Part shown: piece after piece, positions 1-5,346 of the stretch
Numbering within the stretch: the first letter of the stretch is position 1
How the letters are laid out: each line of letters begins with the position of its first letter
From: Gemmatimonadota bacterium
GTDB taxonomy: Bacteria; Gemmatimonadota; Gemmatimonadetes; JACCXV01; JAHWKZ01
DNA length: 8,542 nucleotides
Direction of reading: 5' to 3'
Assembly (NCBI GenBank): GCA_019347645.1
Contig: JAHWKZ010000062.1
Span: 1 to 8,542 of the forward strand
Made by a program: the position numbers and the translations under genes
Notes under the pieces: generated by a model
Database searches by the model: none
What the model was told of the DNA's origin: nothing
The model's input: the letters and a program-made list of their open reading frames with translations, nothing else

Positions 1-505
1 TCACGGCGCGAGAGGAGAAGCCGCTCTCGATCATCGAGAGGTAGACCAGGTCCTCGGGCAGCCCCGCCGAGCGGAGCCGTTCCTTGAGGTACGGGAGCCA
101 GGCCCCGGATCGGATCAGGTAGCGCTCGAAGGAGTCGGGGATGCGGGTGGCGAAATAGTCGAGCCACCACTCGACCCGATCGTTGAGGACAATGGGGATG
201 TCGTAGCCGACTTTCTCGTCGATCAGGGCCGCCCCTTCCTCCCTGAGCAGTGACTCGAGGCCCGCCTCGAGGCGCGGGGGACTGGCTCCGGGCGGCGGCT
301 CGTACCGCGCCTCCCGCAGCGCCACGAGGTCGCGCTGCTCCTGCGCGGTGAGCTGGTCGCCAAGCAGGAGAAGAAGCTCTTCGTTGGGGGACGGAGTGGG
401 CTCGCGTACGGGGGGAGGGGGTCCGTAGCTCGCCACCGGTGGCTTGGACGAGGCGCAGCCGATCGCGAGCAGGGCGGCTACGGCGAGGATGGTGGCGCTT
501 CTCAC
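1..505 (-). CDS. mltD: MltD-like lipoprotein lytic murein transglycosylase, 3' end cut by window edge
   Basis: The first 168 residues of a peptidoglycan-cleaving lytic transglycosylase (SLT/GH23 fold) are visible; the rest lies beyond the left edge. A GTG start at 505 gives a hydrophobic signal ending in a lipobox-like LAIGC, with Cys17 as the likely lipidated residue. A Pro-rich linker follows (about 22-40), then a helical region (42-90). Residues 108-168 match the MltD family closely: VEWWLDYF, then FERYLIRSG, then GLPEDLVYLSMIESGFS. Glu160 in the ESGF motif is the expected catalytic acid. The rest of the SLT domain and any C-terminal LysM repeats would lie outside the window. The predicted location is the periplasmic face of a membrane. 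The gene is divergent from the GWxTD gene. No clear Shine-Dalgarno precedes the GTG, and an in-frame TTG lies about 12 codons upstream, so the start is only moderately sure. Family assignment is firm; the exact paralog is inference. Confidence -1.
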   Translation of the reverse strand, partial: MRSATILAVAALLAIGCASSKPPVASYGPPPPVREPTPSPNEELLLLLGDQLTAQEQRDLVALREARYEPPPGASPPRLEAGLESLLREEGAALIDEKVGYDIPIVLNDRVEWWLDYFATRIPDSFERYLIRSGAWLPYLKERLRSAGLPEDLVYLSMIESGFSSRAV

Positions 506-579
506 CGGGACAAAGATTCGGGCTCGTCGATCCGCATGCAACCCACCGGGGCAAAGAGTGTATTTATCGGAGCGACGGT

Positions 580-596
580 GACCGCGTGACGCGGTC
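580..596. promoter_or_regulatory. Perfect 7-bp inverted repeat, candidate operator
   Basis: GACCGCG-TGA-CGCGGTC is a perfect inverted repeat with a 3-bp spacer. Its centre (588) lies about 48 bp before the start site expected from the extended -10 at 621-629, a usual place for an activator. It also lies 18-34 bp upstream of the weak minus-strand -10 candidate. The symmetry is seen directly. A role as a protein-binding site is inference, and no regulator family is recognised from the half-site. Confidence -1.
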
Positions 597-608
597 TGCC
601 CCCACTGC

Positions 609-625
609 TATCGAACGCGTTGATA
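609..625. promoter_or_regulatory. Imperfect dyad overlapping the promoter
   Basis: TATCGAACGCGTTGATA has an 8-bp palindromic core, AACGCGTT (614-621), flanked by TATC on the left and GATA on the right. The flanks are symmetric apart from one extra G at 613. It overlaps the start of the extended -10 element, where a repressor could act. The symmetry is seen; the function is inferred. Confidence -1.
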
Positions 626-629
626 TACT
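621..629 (+). promoter_or_regulatory. Extended -10 promoter for the GWxTD gene
   Basis: TGATATACT reads as a TGn extension followed by TATACT, one mismatch from the TATAAT consensus. No good -35 hexamer lies 16-18 bp upstream (around 600-607), which fits an extended -10 promoter, possibly activator-assisted. Transcription would start near 636, giving a leader of roughly 28 nt before the ATG at 664. A sigma70-type reading is assumed. Confidence -1.
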
Positions 630-651
630 CGACGCGAGCTCTCGAGTTCCA

Positions 652-658
652 AGAGGTG
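652..658 (+). promoter_or_regulatory. Ribosome binding site deciding the GWxTD start
   Basis: AGAGGTG lies 5 nt before the ATG at 664. A second ATG at 660 is only 1 nt from this site, in another frame, and ends after 61 codons, so 664 is the start. This also rules out the longer open frame that begins at 439. Confidence -1.
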
Positions 659-663
659 AATGC

Positions 664-2061
664 ATGCGATCGATCTCGATCGCGGCCCTGATCGGGGCCG
701 CTCTCCTGACGCCCACCCTGGCCGCGGGTCAGGACATCGCGCGGATCTTCTCCAACGAGGCCTTCTACGAGGAGCACGACGTCCTCCAGGCTCAGGGAGA
801 CGTGCCGTTCATCGCCGACGTGTGGACGCTCCCCACCGCGGGTGACTCCACCCGGGTCCTGCTCGGCGTCTCGCTGTCCAACGACGCGCTGCAGTTCGTC
901 CGCACGGGCGACGGCACGTGGCGCGCGAGCTATGCGGTCCGGGCGACGATCGAAGACGACGACCTCGTCTTCGATCGGACCTGGGACAAGTCCGTCGACG
1001 TGCGGACCTTCGACGAGACGAGCCTCACGAGCGAGACCATCGTCTTCCAGGCCGAGCTGTCGCTCCCGCCCGGCGAGTTCGAGCTCGCCGTCACCGTCCG
1101 CGATCGCAACGCCGACGACGCGACCCGGGTGAAGCACCCGATCGAGGTACCCTCCTTCCGGCCGGTCGCGCTCGGCGAGCCGGTGCTTCTCAAGCTCGTG
1201 CGCGGGGAAGGACCCGAGGCGGAGTTCATCGTCCACCCGTCGCACTACTACGCGAGCGCTCCGTCGGCGATCGAGGTGCTCGCGGTCGCGCTCGCGGCGC
1301 CGGGGAGCGGTCCGTACCGGCTCTCCGCGCGCCTGGTGCCGAAGGAGGAGGGCCGCGTCGGGACGATCCCCGAGTGGAGCGCCGAGGTCGCCCCTGACTC
1401 CAGCGGGATCGTGCGGACCTTCGGCGCCCTCGAGAATCGAGAGCCCCGGTTCGGAGAGTACGGCCTTGAGATCCAGCTCGCCGACAGCACCGGGTCGATC
1501 GTGGCAAACCGGGAGATCCCGCTGCTGATCGCCGGTTCGAGCGGCTGGATCATCGACAACTGGGAGGACGCGCTCGAGCTGATCCAGTACGAGGCCACGG
1601 GCAGGGAGATGGACCTCCTGGAGGACGTCGAGGGGCCCGAAAGTCGGATCGAGGCGTGGAATTGCTTCTGGGCGATCCGCGACCCCGCACCGAGCACGAC
1701 CGGCAACGAGGCGATGCAGGATTACTTCCGGCGCCTCCAGATCGCCGAACGGACCTGGACGAGCGCGCTCCGGAAGGGCTATCTGAGCGACCGCGGCCGG
1801 GTCTTCATCACCCTCGGCCCCCCCGATGACATCCAGGAGCGGCCGATGCCTCGCGAGGGACGGCCCTTCGAGGTGTGGACGTACTACAGGAACAACTTCC
1901 AGATCGTGTTCGTCGACCGCATCGGGTTCAACAATTACCAGTTGTGGGACCAGAGCGTGCCGGTCTACCAGCACGAGTTGTCGGTGATCGAGCGGCGCAA
2001 GCGGCAGTTTCTCCGGGAGCGGGCCGACCAGTGTCCGCTGCTCGCCTCCGCGTTCGAGTAG
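664..2061 (+). CDS. Exported GWxTD-domain protein
   Basis: This is a 465-residue protein. Its N-terminus is a Sec signal (basic MR, hydrophobic residues 4-20, cleavage likely near LAAG at 19-22), so the mature protein is outside the cytoplasm. Residues about 25-340 look like successive beta-rich modules with no cysteine or catalytic motif that I recognise. The C-terminal third matches the GWxTD domain: a helical stretch with SRIEAWNCFWAIRDP, then the signature around 372-376, then DRGRVFITLGPPDDI, VWTYYRNNFQIVFVDR and a last helix rich in Arg. The signature reads GYLSD, not GWxTD. The family is typical of Acidobacteriota, Gemmatimonadota and Bacteroidota; its biochemical role is unknown. The ATG at 664 was chosen for its ribosome binding site and signal peptide. 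The mechanosensitive channel gene follows after 32 bp on the same strand, so co-transcription is likely. Family assignment is confident; function is not claimed. Confidence -1.
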   Translation: MRSISIAALIGAALLTPTLAAGQDIARIFSNEAFYEEHDVLQAQGDVPFIADVWTLPTAGDSTRVLLGVSLSNDALQFVRTGDGTWRASYAVRATIEDDDLVFDRTWDKSVDVRTFDETSLTSETIVFQAELSLPPGEFELAVTVRDRNADDATRVKHPIEVPSFRPVALGEPVLLKLVRGEGPEAEFIVHPSHYYASAPSAIEVLAVALAAPGSGPYRLSARLVPKEEGRVGTIPEWSAEVAPDSSGIVRTFGALENREPRFGEYGLEIQLADSTGSIVANREIPLLIAGSSGWIIDNWEDALELIQYEATGREMDLLEDVEGPESRIEAWNCFWAIRDPAPSTTGNEAMQDYFRRLQIAERTWTSALRKGYLSDRGRVFITLGPPDDIQERPMPREGRPFEVWTYYRNNFQIVFVDRIGFNNYQLWDQSVPVYQHELSVIERRKRQFLRERADQCPLLASAFE

Positions 2062-2093
2062 CCGGCGCGGCGTCTAGCCTTACCTTCCCTTCC

Positions 2094-3095
2094 ATGCCGG
2101 CCGAGTTCGTCGACAGGCTCCCCGCCTGGGTCCCCGCCATCGAGTGGCGCTGGATCGCCGCTCTCGCGGTGGTCCTCTTCGCGTACCTCGTCTACCGCTT
2201 CGCCGCGCGGCGGATCGGCATCCAGGTCGCCGACGCCGAGAAGCGGCACCTCTACCGCAAGCGCGTCTCCTACACGATCGCCGCACTGGTCGTCCTGGTT
2301 CTCTCGATCGCATTCTTCGAGACGCTCCGCGAGCTGGGGACGGTCCTCGGCTTCATCGGCGCCGGCCTGGCGATCGCCCTTCGTGAGTACCTCGCCTCGT
2401 TCCTGGCCTGGTTCTACATCCTCGGCCAGCGGAACGTCGCGCTCGGCAGCCGGATCGAGATCGGCGGCCCCTCCGGCGTTCGCGGCGACGTCATCGACAT
2501 CGGCGTCTTCAAGTTGACTCTCGTCGAGGTTCGCGGCGAGGGGATGGGCGAACAGTCGAGCGGCCGGCTGGTGACGGTGCCGAACTTCAAGATCCTCACC
2601 GACCCCGTCTACCTCTTCACCGCCGGCTCCGCGTTCGTCTGGGACGAGATCGAGTTCACCATCACGTTCGAGAGCGACTGGGAGCGGGCGAAGGAGGTCG
2701 TGGATGAGATCGGGACGGAGATCTACGAGCCACACGCCGCCGATATCGAGGCCGGCTTCCGGCAGATCGAGAGCGCCTACGCGTTCCGCTACGGGGTGAC
2801 GACCCCGATCGTCTACGTCTCGATCGCCGCCAGCGGGGTGACACTGCGGCTCCGCTACCTGACCCACGTGCGGCAGCGGCGCGGCAACCGGGACCGGATC
2901 TACCGTGAGGTCCTGAAGCGCTTCGGCGCGGAGGAGCGGATCGAACTCGCCTATCCCACCAGCCGGGTCTACCGGACGGAGATCGACATGGTGCGGCTCG
3001 GGGAGCAGGACCTGGAGGAGGGCGAGGAGGCGGCGCCCGAGGAGCCGTCCGGGCCTACGGATCGCGGCGGACCGCTCGGCGGGAGCCTCTCCTAG
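2094..3095 (+). CDS. MscS-family mechanosensitive ion channel
   Basis: This 333-residue inner-membrane channel is predicted to open under membrane tension and release solutes during hypo-osmotic shock. Three transmembrane segments are visible: about 20-38, 57-77, and 82-110. The third is the Gly/Ala-rich pore helix (GTVLGFIGAGLAIAL) seen in MscS proteins. A beta domain follows (113-175), with NVALGSRIEIGG, GDVIDIG and the family signature GRLVTVPNFKIL (158-168). An alpha/beta cytoplasmic domain covers about 180-300, and the protein ends in an acidic, Gly/Pro-rich tail (303-333). It resembles the smaller three-helix MscS homologues more than long MscK-type proteins. The ATG at 2094 has no Shine-Dalgarno; a pyrimidine-rich tract precedes it. 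An in-frame GTG at 2031, inside the upstream gene, would add 21 residues and has a GGGAGCGGG upstream, so the start is uncertain. Its end lies 1 bp from the end of the convergent DUF885 gene. Confidence -1.
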   Translation: MPAEFVDRLPAWVPAIEWRWIAALAVVLFAYLVYRFAARRIGIQVADAEKRHLYRKRVSYTIAALVVLVLSIAFFETLRELGTVLGFIGAGLAIALREYLASFLAWFYILGQRNVALGSRIEIGGPSGVRGDVIDIGVFKLTLVEVRGEGMGEQSSGRLVTVPNFKILTDPVYLFTAGSAFVWDEIEFTITFESDWERAKEVVDEIGTEIYEPHAADIEAGFRQIESAYAFRYGVTTPIVYVSIAASGVTLRLRYLTHVRQRRGNRDRIYREVLKRFGAEERIELAYPTSRVYRTEIDMVRLGEQDLEEGEEAAPEEPSGPTDRGGPLGGSLS

Positions 3096-3096
3096 G

Positions 3097-4962
3097 CTAA
3101 TCGGCGGCGGGCGTGGCACCCCTCTCGGCGATCCACGCCTCCACCCGGCCCTCGAGCAGGTCGAGCGGCAGAGCCCCCGCGCCGAGCACCACGTCGTGGA
3201 ACTCCCGGATGTCGAAGTCGTCCCCGAGCGCCTCCTCGGCACGGGCCCGCAGCGCCTTGATCCTCAGCTCGCCGATCTTGTAGGCCAGCGCCTGGGCCGG
3301 CCAGACGATGTACCGATCGATCTCGACGGTGATGTCGTGGAGGGGCTTGCTGCTGTTGGCCGCGAAGAAGTCGATCGCCCGCTGCCGGTCCCATCCGAAG
3401 GCGTGCATTCCGGTATCGACCACCAGCCGGACCGCGCGCCACATCTCGTAGGTCAGCTGTCCGAACTTGGAGTAGGGGTCCTCGTAGAACCCCATCTCCT
3501 CTCCGAGGCTCTCGGCGTAGAGGCCCCACCCCTCGACGAACGCCGTCGGGCCGGTGAAGCGGCGGAACCGCGGCAGGTCCTCGAGCTCCTGCGCGCGCGC
3601 GATCTGGAGGTGGTGGCCGGGCACCGCCTCGTGGAGCGTGAGCGCCTCCATCTCCCATTTCGGTCGGGTGTCCAGGGCGTAGGTGTTGGCGAAGAACCAT
3701 CCCGGACGGCCGGCCTCGGCCGATCCTCGCCGGTAGTACGCGGTGGTCTGGGACTTCTCGGCGAACGCCGGGACCGCCTTCACGCCGTAGGGCAGACGCG
3801 GAAGGGTCCCGAACAGCGCCGCCAGCTCGGGGTCGGCCCGCTTCAGCGCCTGGATGTCCCGGTAGCCGGTCAGCAGCGCCTCGGGATCGTCGTGGTAGAA
3901 GCGGGGGTCGGTCCGCAGCCATTCGGTGAAGGCGGCGAAGTCGTCGCCGTCCGGCGCGTCGGGATCCGCGGCGCGCGACTCCGCCGTGGCCGCGATGATC
4001 GCCTCCATCTCCGAGCGGATCCGCGCGACCTCCGCCAGCCCGAGCTCGTGGATCTCGCGGGGCGAGAGGTCGGTCGTGGTGGAGCGCCGGACCCGGTAGG
4101 CGTACCACGCCTCGCCGTCCGGCAGCTCCGTCGCGGCGATGGCCCGGCGCGAGCCCGGGAGGTACGCCTCGTCGAGGAAGCGGCGGAGTCGCTCGAGAGC
4201 GGGGGCGATTCCTTGCTCGTAGGCGTCGACGGCGTCCATTCGCAGCCGCCCCCACGTCTCCTCCGGAATCGATGCCGGCCGCTCACGGAAGGCCTGGAGC
4301 ATCGGGCTCTCCAGCGGATCCTCCACGATCAGAGCGGCGACCTGGTCGGGAACGTCGCGCAGCGGCACCCGTGGCTGGACGACGCCGGCCTCGAGACCCG
4401 CCTCCATCAGCGCGACCGTCTGCTCGATCCTCTCCGGCAGCCCGTGGAGCCGGGAGAGGATCGCCTCGAAGTCGTCCTCGGTGCGGGCGGGCATGGCGGC
4501 CAGGAGGTTCGCCGCCTCCTGATGGATCCCGTCGAGCTGGGTGATCGGCATGAGGTGGTCGGGGAAGCGCGTCCCCTCGACCTCGAGCTCGAGGTCGCGG
4601 CGGAACAGATCGTAGGAGAGCCGGTCCTCGGGGGAGAGGGCGTCGCGGGGGATCGACTCCAGGACGGCGAGGGGGTCGCCGAGCCGGGCGTGGCGACGCT
4701 CGATCGCCGCGAGCGAAGCGTCGGTCCAGGCGCCGTGGTCGGCGTCCTCCCAGCCGACCCACGTGGCCCACTCCGGGTACCACGCCATCCGACGCCGCCA
4801 GTCGAGCTCGAAGAGCGCGTGGAGCCGCTCGTCGGGGGAGAGGTCCTGGCGCTCGGCGAGCGCCTCGAAGCCCTCGCGGAAGTCGTCCTGGCCTCGGGCC
4901 GCCGGGGGCGCCAGGAGCGCCGCGACCAGGGTGAGGGCCGCGGCGAGACGCCAGGGCCTCAC
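3097..4962 (-). CDS. Exported DUF885 protein, putative zinc metallopeptidase
   Basis: This is a 621-residue DUF885 protein of normal length for the family. The N-terminus (MRPWRLAAALTLVAALLAPP) is a Sec signal with likely cleavage near ARG-Q (22-25), so it should act in the periplasm or outside. Zinc-peptidase features are clear: LTLHEAVPGHHLQ, with His444, Glu445 and His450/His451, and the downstream EGWGLYAE (477-484), whose first Glu is the expected third ligand. This spacing fits the gluzincin-like arrangement assigned to DUF885. Conserved C-terminal parts include the long helix around MWRAVRLVVDTGMHAFGW and VWPAQALAYKIGE. The substrate is unknown; peptidase activity is a family inference. 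The GTG start at 4962 overlaps the phhB stop (GTGA, 4 nt), so translation is probably coupled; G-rich sequence in the end of phhB may serve as the ribosome binding site. Longer versions read upstream through phhB in another frame and would lose the signal peptide. Confidence -1.
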   Translation of the reverse strand: MRPWRLAAALTLVAALLAPPAARGQDDFREGFEALAERQDLSPDERLHALFELDWRRRMAWYPEWATWVGWEDADHGAWTDASLAAIERRHARLGDPLAVLESIPRDALSPEDRLSYDLFRRDLELEVEGTRFPDHLMPITQLDGIHQEAANLLAAMPARTEDDFEAILSRLHGLPERIEQTVALMEAGLEAGVVQPRVPLRDVPDQVAALIVEDPLESPMLQAFRERPASIPEETWGRLRMDAVDAYEQGIAPALERLRRFLDEAYLPGSRRAIAATELPDGEAWYAYRVRRSTTTDLSPREIHELGLAEVARIRSEMEAIIAATAESRAADPDAPDGDDFAAFTEWLRTDPRFYHDDPEALLTGYRDIQALKRADPELAALFGTLPRLPYGVKAVPAFAEKSQTTAYYRRGSAEAGRPGWFFANTYALDTRPKWEMEALTLHEAVPGHHLQIARAQELEDLPRFRRFTGPTAFVEGWGLYAESLGEEMGFYEDPYSKFGQLTYEMWRAVRLVVDTGMHAFGWDRQRAIDFFAANSSKPLHDITVEIDRYIVWPAQALAYKIGELRIKALRARAEEALGDDFDIREFHDVVLGAGALPLDLLEGRVEAWIAERGATPAAD

Positions 4963-5300
4963 CCGGCGCCCCCGCCGTAGAGCTCGTCGATCTTGGCCGC
5001 CAGGATGAAGTCGTTCTCGGTCAAGTCGTCGATGGCGTGGGTCCACACCGTGAACGTCACCTGGTTGTAGTCGATCGTGATGTTGGGGTGGTGCCCCTCC
5101 TCCTCGGCCAGCTCCGCCACCTGGTTCACGAAGGCGACGGCGTCGGTGAACTCGTCGAACTCGAACTTCCGGACCAGCTTCCGGCCGGAGGAGACCGTCC
5201 ACGCGGGCACGTTCTCGTGGAGTCGGAACACCTGCTCGGCCTTCAGCGGCGGGGTGTCCCCGGTGCAGGGTTGGCACTTCTTCGCGGTGAGCTCGGTCAT
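4959..5300 (-). CDS. phhB: 4a-hydroxytetrahydrobiopterin dehydratase (pterin carbinolamine dehydratase)
   Basis: This 113-residue cytosolic enzyme dehydrates 4a-hydroxytetrahydrobiopterin, the step that recycles the pterin cofactor after aromatic amino acid hydroxylation. The family signature is complete: EEGHHPNITIDYNQV (His70, His71, Pro72), then VWTHAIDDLTENDF (Thr87, His88, Asp97) and a final LAAKID helix. The N-terminal KKCQPCTGDTPPL (Cys9, Cys12) is a common feature of bacterial members. The ATG at 5300 is preceded by a strong GGAGGTG (5313-5307) at 6 nt. A GTG at 5318 would add six residues but has no spacing from its own site. It follows glyQS by 46 bp and overlaps the DUF885 start by 4 nt. 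No phenylalanine hydroxylase gene is in the window, so its partner is unknown, and a role outside phenylalanine breakdown is possible. Assignment is firm. Confidence -1.
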   Translation of the reverse strand: MTELTAKKCQPCTGDTPPLKAEQVFRLHENVPAWTVSSGRKLVRKFEFDEFTDAVAFVNQVAELAEEEGHHPNITIDYNQVTFTVWTHAIDDLTENDFILAAKIDELYGGGAG

Positions 5301-5306
5301 CGTCGT

Positions 5307-5313
5307 CACCTCC
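5307..5313 (-). promoter_or_regulatory. Ribosome binding site of phhB
   Basis: GGAGGTG on the minus strand lies 6 nt before the ATG at 5300. It is the strongest Shine-Dalgarno in the window and selects that ATG over the GTG at 5318. Confidence -1.
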
Positions 5314-5319
5314 GTCACC

Positions 5320-5346
5320 CTCCGGCGCGCTGCGCGACGCCGGGAG
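5320..5346 (-). other. GC-rich stem-loop between glyQS and phhB
   Basis: On the minus strand, directly after the glyQS stop codon, CTCC-C-GGCG pairs with CGCC-GGAG. This gives a stem of about 8 pairs with a one-base bulge and a GC-rich loop that may pair further. No run of T follows, so it is not a standard intrinsic terminator. It could protect the 3' end of processed glyQS mRNA or weaken read-through into phhB. The pairing is seen by eye; the role is inferred. Confidence -1.

Larger units (their letters stand above)
506..663. promoter_or_regulatory. Divergent intergenic regulatory region
   Basis: This 158-bp non-coding gap separates the start codons of the transglycosylase (minus) and the GWxTD protein (plus). 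It is visibly more A/T-rich than its surroundings in places (551-570, 609-630). It holds a plus-strand extended -10 element (621-629), a perfect 7-bp inverted repeat (580-596), an imperfect dyad (609-625) and a plus-strand ribosome binding site (652-658). For the minus-strand gene, TACACT at 562-557 is a weak -10 candidate, but no convincing -35 was seen. An open frame runs through the region on both strands, but it lacks a ribosome binding site or recognisable protein, so I treat it as non-coding. Confidence -1.

Noticed and set aside
439..663. N-terminal extension of 75 residues on the GWxTD open frame
   Set aside because: It has no ribosome binding site, overlaps the opposite-strand gene start and the promoter region, and would bury the signal peptide. 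The ATG at 664 has a good site.
664..700. Cluster of GATC sites near the start of the GWxTD gene
   Set aside because: GATC is common throughout the window because ATC codons often follow G-ending codons. There is no origin context.
502..1974. 490-residue minus-strand open frame opposite the GWxTD gene
   Set aside because: Its Arg/Asp/Val/Leu-rich sequence is typical of the antisense of a high-GC gene. No domain or initiation signal is visible.
1965..3242. 425-residue minus-strand open frame opposite the mechanosensitive channel gene
   Set aside because: The opposite strand encodes a clear MscS protein. The antisense product has no recognisable motif.
3196..4980. 594-residue plus-strand open frame opposite the DUF885 gene
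   Set aside because: It is rich in repeated V/L/R/G/D with no domain, and the opposite strand carries the HEAVPGHH and EGWGLYAE motifs.
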